Positions 10,256 to 21,800 of a stretch of 64,000 nt of DNA are shown here, piece by piece (positions within the stretch are counted from its first letter, which is position 1; each line of letters begins with the position of its first letter). The position numbers and the translations under genes are program-made. Under the pieces are notes generated by a model that saw nothing but the letters and a program-made list of their open reading frames with translations, ran no database searches and was not told the DNA's origin. Origin of the DNA: Enchytraeus crypticus (lineage: Eukaryota > Annelida > Clitellata > Enchytraeida > Enchytraeidae); NCBI GenBank assembly GCA_905160935.1, contig CAJHZI010000537.1:65001-129000 (forward strand), written 5' to 3'.

Positions 10256-11621
10256 ATGATAGGACTCTCTACCTCCGCATCAACATCTTCAATACCTCGC
10301 TACTACGGCTGTAAAAATCACATACAGTCGCCGAACAGTGCGACCTCAACATGTGATGAGGAAAGCGGCAGAACCTTAAACTTATCTGGGCACCATTTTA
10401 AAATACACAGAGTTATGAAAGAATACAATCCCTGTCACAATAAGCCGTTGTCTTGTGATTTGTCCAAGTTCAGAATAAAACCGAATTTCCTCCCCAATGA
10501 TCTGAGGGTGTCTTCAGAAAATAGGCCTTCAAATGGCAGCAGTGATATTTCGGGTTCCATCAGGGAAGTTAAGCCTGAAATAGTTGATGGGTACTCTCCA
10601 AAGCCTGAAGCAAGGGGCTTTCCTTCTAATCGACGTTCTCCTGGTAGACCAGAAATATTCGTATGTCTTAATTCTTCGGCATCCCCAGCAAAATCACTCA
10701 ATGTTCGACACACTAGCGAATCGCCGCCCGGTGGTGGGAGGCTGGATAATGTTGCAGCAAGTGGCGCCGTTAAACCAGAGTGCAGCGGCGGTGGTCTACG
10801 TCACTCGTTCTCCATTGATAGCATACTCAGGGACCTGAAGAAAGAGTCGGAACACAGTGACGAATTAAAAGCGAAAGAAATTAGCTATAAATGGAATAAA
10901 TATCCGGAGAGCAAATTGGAGAATATTGAAGTGCAAAACAGAAAAGTTTTTCTAGAATCCAGTTGTGGTAGACACCATGAAGAAAATAAAGAGATTACTC
11001 GGGCAGATTTTAATGAGCCTAATAAATACCCTTATTTCGGAATAGACAGTGAATATTTTAATAGAATTAAAACTGAAACATTTTTGAAATTAAAGGAAGA
11101 TATACAGAAAATACTTCCGAATTGTAATTCAGAAGACAATAAAAATAACAATGAGGAAATTAGCACATCATCTGCAGCTGATGATCAGCAGAATTGTGAT
11201 GCTACCAACTCAGGGTCAACTGAATCAGTTCTGGAGAGGTTAGAGAAAAATAGATCTCCCGAAATAAGTCCAATCTCATATGAGTCGACTTCTGAAGGAT
11301 TAGGGTATCTCCAGAACTGTATTTCTATTCCTCCCAGACTGGAATACCTCTCAACTGTTCCTCCAAACTTTCGAGCATTTCCTCCTCTGTCTCTACCTCC
11401 TCTAATGCCTACTTCCATGCATCCTTACATCAATTTTCCATTTGTACCAACGGCGTACCATTTTTCATCCAATAGTATAAAGGAATCAGAAAGTAGGTCA
11501 GCTATAGGTCAAGGATGTTCGCCCTTGACCTCATTTCGTGATGTAGGTCACAATCAGTCACGTGGTTTAGATGTTTACTACAGAGGGTCTGCCATCAACC
11601 GACCTTTCATCCCATCAGCAG
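10256..11621 (+). CDS. HHEX: HHEX exon 1 (N-terminal domain)
   Basis: Encodes residues 1-455 plus one base and ends at CAG/GTATGA. The region is Ser/Pro/Asn-rich and disordered, with the eh1-like FSIDSIL and a Pro-rich stretch (about 365-400) comparable to the Pro-rich repression region of HHEX. The frame stays open past the donor into intronic SINE sequence, so the open frame alone overstates the exon. Confidence 0.88.
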
Positions 11622-14600
11622 GTATGATCATAGCTTCGTGTCTCAGCCTGTGGCAGCAACGGTTAAGTGTCCGACTGCGGATCAGTATATGCAGGATTCA
11701 AATCCTGGACTCGCCTGTCACTGACATCCTATTTGAGAGATGTGATTTACGTCAACATGTGCATTAGCCTCGTTTAGCCTTTTATTCATTGTGATAATAT
11801 GCTTGCCGGTTATTAATTTTAATTATCATTAATTAATTAATTAATTAATTAATTTGACTGATTATATTAGAGAAATGGTGTGGTGTTTGTTATGAAATTT
11901 CATTCTCATCTTCAAATCCTCGTCGCATGTCACAAGCTTAGTGGCTTGAAAATTACGCAATTGATAATTAAAATGAAATTACTTTTTAAAATTTTTGAGC
12001 AAAAGAAAACTTAGAAATTCAACTCCTAAAATTAAAGTAAAATTTAAGAAATTTCCTTCCGAGATCTTCGTAATTTGAGCTAATAAAGAAAATACAACAG
12101 CTGCATGTGGAGTTCAACGAGACACAGTTGAATATTGTTTGAGAACAAACCAGAAAGTCGAAGACCCTTCAATAAATAAACGGTATAGAATAGGACGAGC
12201 TATGTTTTGTAAAAAGCTATGGACAAAGTTTAACATCAGTTTCCTGCTCAATAGCATATCAGTGACGCGTAAGGCACTAGGTTTGAACCCTGTACCTTCT
12301 GATCCGTTGTCGAGCAACTTGCCAACAAGCCACCGGCTCAGCCCTGTAAACAGTCACTGATTGTTTAAATCTACCACACCATAGCTGTGAACTTGAAACA
12401 GCACTTTATGTTATACCTAGTTATAAATCGATTGACTGATTGATTATGTCATTAATTAATTGACTGATTGATTGATTGACTGGGTCATTAATTAATTGAC
12501 TGATTGATTGATTGACTGGGTCATTCATTAATTGACTGATTGACTGGGTCATTAATTAATTGACTGGTTGATTGAGTCATTAATTAATTGATTGATTGAG
12601 TAATGAATTGACTGATTGAGTAATGAATCAAATAAGGGTGCTGGTTGATAAGCCGTCACGATGGACCAGTGAGTGAGAGCATCCATTAAAATACGAAGTT
12701 GTTTGAGATGAGGGAGAAGTTAGAGAGAGGAGGAGGTGTTTGTTCCAGCAGCACTTGATATAGAGAGTAGGGTTACACAGTGCTTCCTGAATCAACGAAA
12801 TATCAGACGTGGTAACACTGCGTGTAACCCATTACCCATGATATATCTAGCTCCTTGCTATAGTCTCACTGATCAATCAATCAATTTGATCATGCAATCA
12901 GTAAAATAATTCAATGAGTCTGTCCAGTAAATCATTAGCCAGTGAATGAGGCGATCAATCAATTAATTAAGTTGTTAATCAGAGCGACGCTTTTTCTGAT
13001 CTTTCTTGTTTTAATGTTAATACCGCTTCAACTCTGAATGAATAGTGAAAAGTGACATTTAATATTTCTTAGTAAAGAGTCAATTATGTAATTAATTAAT
13101 GTATTATTTGTGAATAAATATTTAATGTATTAGTAATTCTTAGTAAAGAGTCAAATATGTAATATACTAATGTATTAGTCGATAGATATGTAATGTATCA
13201 ATAATTCTTAGTAAAGAGGCAAATATGAGTAACTTTTCTGTAAACTGTTGCTGCCATCAAGGCATTGATTGATTGATTGGAAGGTGAATTTATCGATAAT
13301 CTTCCCTGGATTAGTTGTTAGATTCTCCGCCCTGCACAAACAAGTTATAATGAGGAGAGAGAGAAGTTATCCTCTCGCAGATACATCCCATGCAATGTCA
13401 GACCACTCAAGTATCGAGAGTCTATTGCAACAAATTGCTGTTTCACAGTTTTCTTTGCACTTCTGCGTAGCGGCCACCTAATACACCATCTACCATACTA
13501 GTAATAAATTAGGTCGAAACAATACAAAGAAGTTTAATGCGATGTAATACAACACAATACAGTACCATACGACACATTACGACAGGATACGATGCGAAAT
13601 GATACAATACCGTACAAAACAATACGATACGATACGATAAGATAAGATATTGTAAGATATCGTGCGATACGACAGGATACGATGCGATAGAATACGATGC
13701 AAAGCGATACCATATGATCGATGCAACACCAAAAGATATGGTGCTACTTGTATATAACAAAATAGTGGCAAAACAATACGAAACAAAGCAATAAAATCTA
13801 AAAGACTTAAACCGACTCTAACTTCAGTCTGTCTCCAGAATGAATACAAGTGAAACAGTGCGAGTCGTAATTTTGTATTTAATTTTTTGGTTTATTTTTC
13901 AATTACTTTAATTAAACGCTTTGAGACAAGTTATTGTGATCATGGATGGAATGACACTTAAACTAATTATATTTCTTCCATTCGCAATGTCAGTAAAAGA
14001 CATCTCACTGTTTAATATCTCTACTTTTCTCATCGTTGTCATGGTCAGCGTCAGTCATCAATCCAGGACGACGTTGAGTCGAAGGCTTGCTAAAGGCTGC
14101 CACGAGCTGATTGCTATGAAGCTGATATACTTGGTTGATGCGTCCTGGCTGGAGCCAGTGGCGAAGTCGGTAAGATACACGACCGCGGATCAGTATGTAT
14201 GGGGTTCAAATCCTGGGTTCGCCCGTCACTGACATCGCTTTCGAGTGTGGAAACAGACGTTAACCTTAGCTTTACCAGCTTTTCCTGCAATATTCAGTTT
14301 ATCTCATGTTTTGTTTGTAGTTCACAACGACCCATTGTCTCTGATTCCTCCACGGACATTTTCGGGGGGCGGATACCCCTTACAGGGGCTCCCCCGCAGC
14401 TCAATGCACAAGAGAAAGGGGGGCCAGATCCGCTTCAACTCGAAACAAACGAGAGAACTGGAGAAGAAGTTCGATAGACAGAAGTACCTCACACCCACTG
14501 AGAGAAGAAAAGTGGCAAAGAGTCTTCAGCTTTCCGAGAGACAGGTTAGTCCCTGAGAAACCCCTTGTGCAGATTTGATTTAATTTCTATAGACTCTTTG

Positions 14601-15294
14601 TGAAATTCAGCTATATCTACTAGTTTTGCTAAGTGCGCTGTTAATAAATATATTCAGAAGTAGCGAAACAATAGAAAGGTGTAGCTATTATTGTATGAAT
14701 TTCAACAATTTGAAGCATCCGATCTGGATATTCTTTTTAGTTAGCTCAGCTTAGCTGTAAAGCCTGCAATTGATAGGCCTTAATTATACGTATAATCATC
14801 TAGAACTCTAACTTATTTGACTGAGACTGCTTAGTCCGTTAGAAACCCATTATGAAGATTTGTAAAAATTTAATAGTCTCATAATCATGTATCACGAATG
14901 TCAATATTCTACTCTCTGATCAGCTCGCCCGGGATTCGAACCCATAGGTTTTCAGTTCAGACCAGTAGCGATAATTTCTAATTTCTTGACGCAGTCATTT
15001 AATCAAGTCAGACATTTCTTTAACTCTGAAGTAAATATAATTAAATGAAGTTGAGAAACTTATGTCGGATTATAGACCTACATGTATACTGCCACTGATA
15101 CTTTGCTTGTTATTTGTAGAGTATTACTATATTTATTCATATTTTTTATACTATTATATTTATATAATAGTATATTACTAACGAGCATATTAACGTATTA
15201 TATTTCACTTTAGGTCAAGACTTGGTTCCAGAATCGACGAGCAAAATGGCGCCGTGTCAAACAGGTAAGATTCTATGCAGCATATTATTAAACA

Positions 15295-15339
<45 letters not shown>

Positions 15340-16213
15340 ATGAGTAAATATTTTCAAATCAAACTTTTCCCAATTACTAAAGGTCTAATTTTGGATTAGG
15401 TGGCCAATTTTAATCAATTTTAATACATAGATTAGCCAGTTATGAAAGTTTCAGCAGAGCAACCCCCTTTTTTGAATGAACTGTAAATAAAAATTGTATT
15501 TAATTTTATTTTTTGGCCCCGAAAAGGGTCGTTGTGGTGGTTCAGAAAGAACCGGTTGTATCTGCTAGCTTTACTGACTGTTGGATATTCTTTCCTCCAG
15601 CTGCTTCGCAGGACTGCAGGAGCTTTCGGAACGCTAGGACAGCCTTGTTGATTCCGGCTTAGGGCAGTTTCTCTCAAATTGATTGTAGCACTTCCTTCAG
15701 TTCTGTCTTGTTTTAGGCTTCGACTGGTGTTCCTGATAGAGATGCAGCATGGTTCCCCAGACATGGTAATCCAGAGGATTTTTATCGGGAGAGTTTGGAG
15801 GCCATTAACTCTTCTTGATAAAATGCTGATTTCTCTCGCTGATCCATTCCTGTGCAAGGCGCGATGAGCCGGAGCATCATTCTGCTGAAAGATGAAACTG
15901 TTTGATAGAAGAGCATTGCAATCATCAAACAGCTAGGGAAGCAAAGTATTGACATAAATCTGACCTTTTCCTTCTCGCCAATGAAGTGCAATTTACCCTT
16001 ACCGTTGTAGCAAACGCCATTTTTAGGTAAAAAATGGGGAGTTGTTTGTTGAAACTTGTATAACTGGCCAATCTATAGATTAAAATAGATGAAAATTGGC
16101 CACCCCATCAAAAATTAGTCCTTTAGTAATTGGTAAAAGTTTGATTTGAAAATATTAACAATAGCCTGAGATATTCAAACTTTTTACAGATGTTATGACT
16201 TTTTTTACTCACC

Positions 16214-16254
<41 letters not shown>

Positions 16255-17001
16255 CAGGGGCAAAATAAATCCCCTTGCGAAATCTCAATTACTTTAAGAA
16301 AACTCAAAATATCTCTACGAAATTTTCGGAGCTCCTAGGGGAGGAATTTCTGCGTATATTCTGCGAATTTTATGAAAATATTTTCATTAGTTACGAAATT
16401 ACAGCATTTCAACGAGAAAAATGCTAAAATCAATTTTAACAAGGCTTTTCGAAATGTCAGTCGTTCCTTTTAAAGAAAATAACGACCCTGAAAAGGGATG
16501 TTTACTTAAGTGGTAGAGTTTAAGCCTGCACTACCTTGTTAGCTACTCTAATAAATGATGCTTAAAATTCGTTCTTATGTTAAAATTATTTCTAAATTTT
16601 GAAGAAAATGTCCGGTACTTTTGTTTAAAAAAGCTTGTAAAATTGGTTTTAACATTTTTTTCGAAAAGACGCTGTATTTTTGTTACTTCTGCATAAATTT
16701 TCACCAAAATTGCAGGATACGTGTAGAAATTCCTCCCTTGGAAGCTCCGAAAATTTTGTAAAACTATTTTGAGTTTTATCCAAATTATTAAGACTTTTGG
16801 CAAAAAAGCCTTGTTAAAACTGATTTTGCACTTTTTTACGTAGAAACGCTGTAATATTTTTCCAGCTAAATGGATTTTCATCGAATTTTCAAGACATACG
16901 CAGAAATTCCTCCCCTAGAAGCTCCGGAAATTTCGTAGAGATATTTTGAGTTTTCTTAAAGTTATTGAGATTTCGCTATGGGATTATTATTTTTGCCCCA
17001 G

Positions 17002-17085
<84 letters not shown>

Positions 17086-18535
17086 GCATTTATATTTAGT
17101 TATTTATCTTTTTATATTGAACATTATATATTCACTTCATTACCCCTGTTGAGTCCGGGTTGCTGACGAATAGACCAACCGTGGAGTGCACGTGTCGTAA
17201 AAAGCGACAAAACACTTTGCTCATTGATTGCATTTGGTTCCAGAGTGCTCAATATTGTCATGAACAACAGTATCACTTTTATTCTCTAGTTGTTGTTACT
17301 GAGGTTTAGAATTTCTAGGATATGGCGAGTTAATCTTCAGTAAAGTGGCAAATGCAGCGTATTACAGCAAAAATTCAAGAATTCCATAGCAAATATCAAC
17401 ACAGTTTTTAGGAACAATTTAAATCTTAACAAGATAGTGTTAGACTAATATAATAAGAGCATTTATCAATTCAACGACACGAAATTATACTATTTCTCCT
17501 TTTTAAATACTTGGCTGAAATATTTAAGCCAAGAGAAAAATGACAAATCAGTTATATCAAAATAAAAATTGAACACTTTTAGTTTGTGCGTGGAGAGATT
17601 GCATAAGAATGGTTTTTGAGATGAGTGAGCTAATTTAAAGTTTAATCTAACCCACACAGGATTCTCAATAATTACGTATTTATGCGTCGTGAATGCCTTG
17701 TTCCTCTTGATTTGCAAGTATAGAAAGGGATAGGCGAGACGATTACTTATAATTGCACAATGAACATGTACATGTACAGAGAGATCTGCATAATTATTCT
17801 GAAACAAGTTGCTTCTACATTAAGCTAGCAACACGAGAATACTTCTTTAATTAATTCTTTAGAAATAAAATAAAGGTATATACATCCCTATTTTGCTCAA
17901 TTTCAGCAGAAGTTACTATAATATTATTGATTAATAACATGCTTTTAAGGAAACCAGAATGAGTCGTACTAGTTTCGAAACTACAATGTAGATTGATGGC
18001 TTCTGTAGCTGATAATTAACTGTTAACTGTTTCACTTATTGCATTTACTTGTTTGTTTGCATTGCTTGTGAACTGTACAGGGTTGAATAACCCTTTTTGG
18101 TGATCTAAATAAATAAATAAATAAATAATAGAATATCTTTAATATAAATTTTATAAACTAATTAGTTCTTCCCATTTAATCTCTTCAAGTCATTGGCTTC
18201 ATCTTTCTACGGTTTGATTGATAATCGATTGATTGGTTAAATGATATATTGACTGGACGATTGATCGCTTTATCAATTTACTGATTGATTTGATGTTCTA
18301 AAGTTTAACAGCTTGTTATCTGAGTAATTGGATTATTGATTAATTGGTTGAATGAATGATTGATTGATATCCATCTATGTAGGAGATGCTTTACGGTGAA
18401 GCTAATGATCGCATCTCAGACGGTTGCTATGGTTACGCAGAAAATTCCGCCGGTTTTCCCCATGACGTCACAGTGACGTTACCATCCAAGTCGTCACGTG
18501 ATTGGGAGTCGTCGTCTGATATTTCTGACCTATGA
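10256..18535 (+). CDS. HHEX: HHEX-type homeobox transcription factor, four exons
   Basis: Coding exons are 10256-11621, 14321-14544, 15214-15264 and 18383-18535, joined in phases 1, 0 and 0 with GT/AG borders, giving 597 residues. The homeodomain (about residues 487-546) opens with MHKRKGGQIRF and ends WFQNRRAKWRRVKQE, the HHEX signature. Gln50, Asn51 and Arg53 of the recognition helix are present. Known HHEX proteins are nuclear repressors with an N-terminal eh1-like motif (FYIEDIL in vertebrates); here FSIDSIL lies at residues 185-191 and would recruit Groucho/TLE. The C-terminal exon encodes a Ser/Asp-rich end (SSSDIS). The N-terminal region (455 residues) is more than three times the vertebrate length. 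The start was chosen as the first ATG of the open frame; a further 5' exon is possible because TTTCTAG precedes it. The gene is convergent with the receptor array. Confidence 0.93.
11671..11776 (+). mobile_element. SINE-1 in HHEX intron 1
   Basis: Begins TGCGGATCAGTATATGCAGG about 50 bases after the exon 1 donor. It has a B-box-like GGATTCAAATCCTGG and a diverged body. Confidence 0.75.
11790..12210. other. HHEX intron 1, nothing recognised
   Basis: An AATT run near 11830-11855 and otherwise unassigned AT-rich sequence. Confidence 0.5.
12213..12347 (-). mobile_element. SINE-1, full length, diverged
   Basis: Reading on the minus strand it has GGCTGAGCCGGTGGC, then a B-box-like GGTTCAAACCTAG, then the TCACTGATATG body. 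It is more diverged than most copies. Confidence 0.7.
12425..12640. repeat. GATT/GACT simple repeat with a longer unit
   Basis: TGATTGACT units are organised into a higher-order repeat ending GGGTCATTAATTAATTGACT, repeated about five times. Confidence 0.8.
13060..13225. repeat. Three tandem copies of a ~60-bp unit
   Basis: The segment TTCTTAGTAAAGAGTCAA occurs three times at spacings of about 60-80 bases, with TATGTAAT...TAATGTATTA between. Confidence 0.75.
13520..13800. repeat. ATACG/ATACA pentanucleotide repeat
   Basis: An imperfect GATACGATGCGATACA-type array. Minus-strand frames across it (I/S/Y/R-rich) are artefacts. Confidence 0.8.
14147..14283 (+). mobile_element. SINE-1, full length, just upstream of HHEX exon 2
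   Basis: GGCTGGAGCCAGTGGCGAAG through GGGGTTCAAATCCTGGGTTC to TTTACCAGCTTTT. Its T-rich end lies about 37 bases before the exon 2 acceptor. Confidence 0.88.
14321..14544 (+). CDS. HHEX: HHEX exon 2 (first 44 residues of the homeodomain)
   Basis: Acceptor TTTGTTTGTAG/TTC, donor CAG/GTTAGT. It carries RKGGQIRF, helix 1 (ELEKKF) and helix 2 (TPTERRKVAKSL), ending at SERQ. A SINE-1 copy ends only about 37 bases upstream of the exon. Confidence 0.92.
15214..15264 (+). CDS. HHEX: HHEX exon 3 (recognition helix, 51 nt)
   Basis: A micro-exon of 17 codons, VKTWFQNRRAKWRRVKQ, with acceptor TTTCACTTTAG and donor GTAAGA. The homeodomain is split between Q44 and V45, as in vertebrate HHEX. Confidence 0.94.
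15338..16216 (-). mobile_element. Tc1/mariner-type element, internally deleted
   Basis: Ends in long inverted repeats of over 100 bases (CAAATCAAACTTTTCCCAAT at the left and its complement at the right). The right end is CTCACCCTG, with (TA)n on both sides as expected for TA target duplication. On the minus strand, fragments read QQNDAPAHRAL and WPPNSPDKNPLDYHVWG. The latter is the hallmark of mariner-type DDE/D transposases around the last catalytic region. Frames shift between the pieces and the N-terminal half is absent, so it is dead. Confidence 0.85.
16251..17005. mobile_element. Non-autonomous TA-flanked inverted-repeat element
   Basis: Left end CAGACAGGGGCAAAATAA; right end reversed as CAGACTGGGGCAAAAATAAT. 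TA lies on both flanks. The terminal repeats exceed 100 bases (AAGAAAACTCAAAATATCTC shared) and a third copy of the same arm lies inside (about 16590-16830). No coding content. Probably a Tc1/mariner-related MITE. Confidence 0.8.
17006..18382. other. Rest of HHEX intron 3
   Basis: (TA)n to about 17078. About 17150-17240 is a dispersed repeat with the short hairpin-like GTCGTAAAAAGCGAC, then unassigned sequence, an AAATA run near 18106-18130 and GATT-rich sequence before exon 4. A minus-strand frame at 17490-17807 has no domain or splice support. Confidence 0.5.
18383..18535 (+). CDS. HHEX: HHEX exon 4 (C-terminal acidic/Ser region)
   Basis: Acceptor CTATGTAG/GAGATG; the frame runs 50 codons to TGA at 18533-18535. 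VKQ/E across the junction matches the KQE that follows the homeodomain in other HHEX proteins, and the end DWESSSDISDL is Ser/acidic as in that family. The 3' half is repeated at about 48516-48617. Confidence 0.85.
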   Translation, partial: EMLYGEANDRISDGCYGYAENSAGFPHDVTVTLPSKSSRDWESSSDISDL

Positions 18536-18828
18536 TTCTCACCAGAGGGAGAGAGTTCCTAGGCTAATGTGATCACTTGAAATAGTATACGTGTATTACT
18601 TATAGTAAACTCATCTTTCAGTAACGTTCTCTTCATATCAGAAATATGTAAAAAAAATTAAAGCAACGTTTCATAAATAGGTTACAAAGGCATCACCAGG
18701 TTTCTTCAATTCATCTCATTAGCAGGGTCCATTTGTTCGTATTCCATCTATGTAACGTCGTCTAGATTAAGATATTCGTAGAGTTTTGAATACATCCTTA
18801 GATATGGTTTTGCTTTGCCAACACCACA

Positions 18829-18851
18829 TTAGACTCCATCTTTTACTACAC
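18829..18851 (-). CDS. Receptor A exon 10, short terminal exon
   Basis: GVVKDGV then TAA. Homology to the tail exons of B and C continues to about 18715 (YEYLNLDDVT, a further TAG, MEYEQMD), but it lies beyond the stop. It is either a shortened tail or a decayed exon. Confidence 0.7.
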
Positions 18852-21800
18852 CTGCAATCAAACAATACCAATCTTGGAGACTTAAATGTCCAAATCAAAC
18901 GAAATTAATTGTAACAATTACAATGATCAGGTTTTACCCTAATTGAAACTGTAACAAAGGACATTCGTTTTATATTTTAAATCGTAAGTAAATTTTCTAA
19001 TGTCTTACTAGTGCAGTAGTAAAGTCATGAAGTTTTAAATGACAGATCCTGAGGTGAATTGAACCCTCGTGGGTTCGAATCCCTGCTGCGCTGATCTGAG
19101 AGTAAAATCTCGGACATTCCACTGGACTGGTTACACGGAAATTGAACAAATTGCCTATCGATTAAACATGTGGTATTAAAAGTGATAGATATCAACAAAG
19201 TCGATCATTTCACTATAATGCGTATTTACTGTTTAAGTGAACGGTTTACGGCTAAGGTGTCAACTGTAAGCAATGATAGTACAAACACTAGAGAATGTAG
19301 AGGTGTAATTGCGCACATCTTGTGCCTAATTCTCGATACAATTATTGACGGAATACCTGGACTACAGTAGATACAAGTAAAGAGGATATGGGACACCAAT
19401 GATTGCGGTAGACGAGTGTAACACCCAGTGTATTAATGAGGCTTCCTTGGCTAGGTAAGCTCTCGTCTTGAACAGAAACCCTTAGTGCTTCTGACTTTGA
19501 CGTTAAACCCACATCCTCGAACGATTGATTCGACGGTGAAGTCAATTAGATATCCCTTGATTTCGAATTTAATCGTTTCTAACAAAGTACAAAATTGTAA
19601 GTATTTTAGTTAGGGCATATTTGTCATATGCCATGATGTTTAAAGAAATCTTTCAATATCGACATGTAGGTGATTGTTTCAGTTGTCTGTACATCCTAAT
19701 TGGTGAGGCCATTGGCAAACAATGAATCAAATATCTAACGAATATTAATTATAATGTCAAATAACAATAATAAAATTAAATTACCTTCCTTCGAATAGAT
19801 GGCATTCAGGTTGTTGTTGTTACCTGTACATCCAGATTTTCTTGTCATCGCTGTGCGAAGTCTGAGGGGCCAATGAAACAAATATTTTTATAGAAATATT
19901 ATTGCTTATTTGTCAGTAGTTAATTTTACCGCGTTCAGATAATTATGCAGAAAGTGATGGATGACGTGAATTTTCCGAAAACTGAAATTGAAATATTATA
20001 TAGCAGACTGTTGAAATGTTACAAAGTTGTAAACAACGCGACAAGTTTCATGAGGCGACATTATTTTAATATATCAATGGAAAAGGATAGGATTCGCCGA
20101 GTATGACTGCTCTAAAAGGTCGCTACTTGAATGTAATATAATCGTTTTCAACAAAACTTATAGTTTATGACATAACGGGACAATTGGTCATAGAGTTTGG
20201 AGATCAAAACTAGAACTCAAAGAGAAACTTGATAAGTTATATAATATAATAGAATGTAGAAATTTGCTAAAAGTTGGCTGGAGTCAGTGGCATTGTCGTC
20301 AGATATTCGACTGCGGATCAGTATGTACGGGGTTCAAATCCTGAGCCCGCCCGTCACTGACATCGCTTTCGAGTGAGGAAACTGACGTTAACATTAGCCT
20401 TGCCAGCCTTTTTAAAGAAGCAAACACAATCAGAAGATAAGATATATGATGTATGACTTAAAGCCAATGCTTTAAATCCTATATCATGTTTCGAATAAAA
20501 AATAGGCAAATTAAAACAAGAACTAACCGGTGACGATACAAGACGCCTCTAATAATCCCAGCAATGATAAGGAGCAAGAGAATGATGATTACTGCTATGA
20601 ATGCACTTCTCCATGACTGCTCTGATCTCGCTATAGTAACACCTATCGTAGTATTTCCTGTGATCAAGTCAGTATTGGACAAAAACATTAGAAAAAGTAA
20701 AAGCTTCAAGATGTAAGAACATTAATTATCGACGTTTCATCAATAGATAAAAGAATCTGATAGCTTTAATTAATATTTACAATTATATTTTAAAGCAGGC
20801 CTAACCGATAAATATAATAAAATCTGAAATGTGTTACATTAAATGATTAATTGAACTTTGTTTGATATCTAAACTAATTTGTATGAATATCAATGAAAGC
20901 CTTGAAATATGAGCAATAAAACCTCATCAACTCCTCTTCCAGTTCTTTTCCTTGTAATCTCTTCCTTTTCTTCAAATGGTTCTCGTTTTTCTGAGTTGTG
21001 AATATTATCTCATTTACTCCAATCTAGCCCTATATTTTAAAAGCTCTTATCTGCTCTCCAATTTACAAGTAGGCCTAGTCCACAACTAATTCTTTTTATT
21101 GGCCTGCTTCACACGGTGATCAATTAAAAGGCTTTCAAGGAGTATTATTACTAGAGATGGGAATTTTATGAATTTCCGGAGTTCGGGTTCGGTTCGTTGA
21201 AAATGAAAGTTCGGTTCGGTTCGGGTTATGTTCTAACAAGGGTTCGGGTTCGGGTTCGGCTTGCTTTCCAACTCGCAAGAGTTCGATTCGAGTTCGAAAT
21301 GGTTTGGTTTGGATAATGTTGCAATTGTTTAGCATTACTTATAATAATCATGGTTATGACACACATTTTAAAAATGGTTTATGGTAAATATGCTTAAAAA
21401 TTAATTAAGTCATAATAGCTGCCACATTTTTTCACCTGGGTAAAATTATGACAATGGAAAAAGGAGAGAAGTGGTATTTATTCCTGTACATTTCTAAAAT
21501 TTTTGTTTTTTGAGCAACAAATATTCATCATATAGATATTTAGCTTTATTATTGTATCTGAAATAGTTTCCTTAAATATAACGAGCAAATAGAATGCTTC
21601 ATCAATTTTTTTATTTTTATTGTCACTATAGGCCTATATATTAGATACATTTATACTAAGTGGAAATGTATTGGCTAAAATTTGATCCAATATTTCAGAG
21701 ACAAAGTGCAATTTAGTAACATGAAAATGTCGAATAAGGATGATTTGCTAAACACGTGTACTTCCATAGAAAAATGATCATAATATACACCGTTTGCTAT

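Noticed and set aside
11622-11767. Extension of HHEX exon 1 to the end of the open frame
   Set aside because: A good donor (CAG/GTATGA) precedes it, the phase fits exon 2, and the extension is SINE-1 sequence.
17490-17807. Minus-strand frame of 105 codons in HHEX intron 3
   Set aside because: No domain, signal, paralogue or splice support; AT-rich intron can give such a frame by chance.
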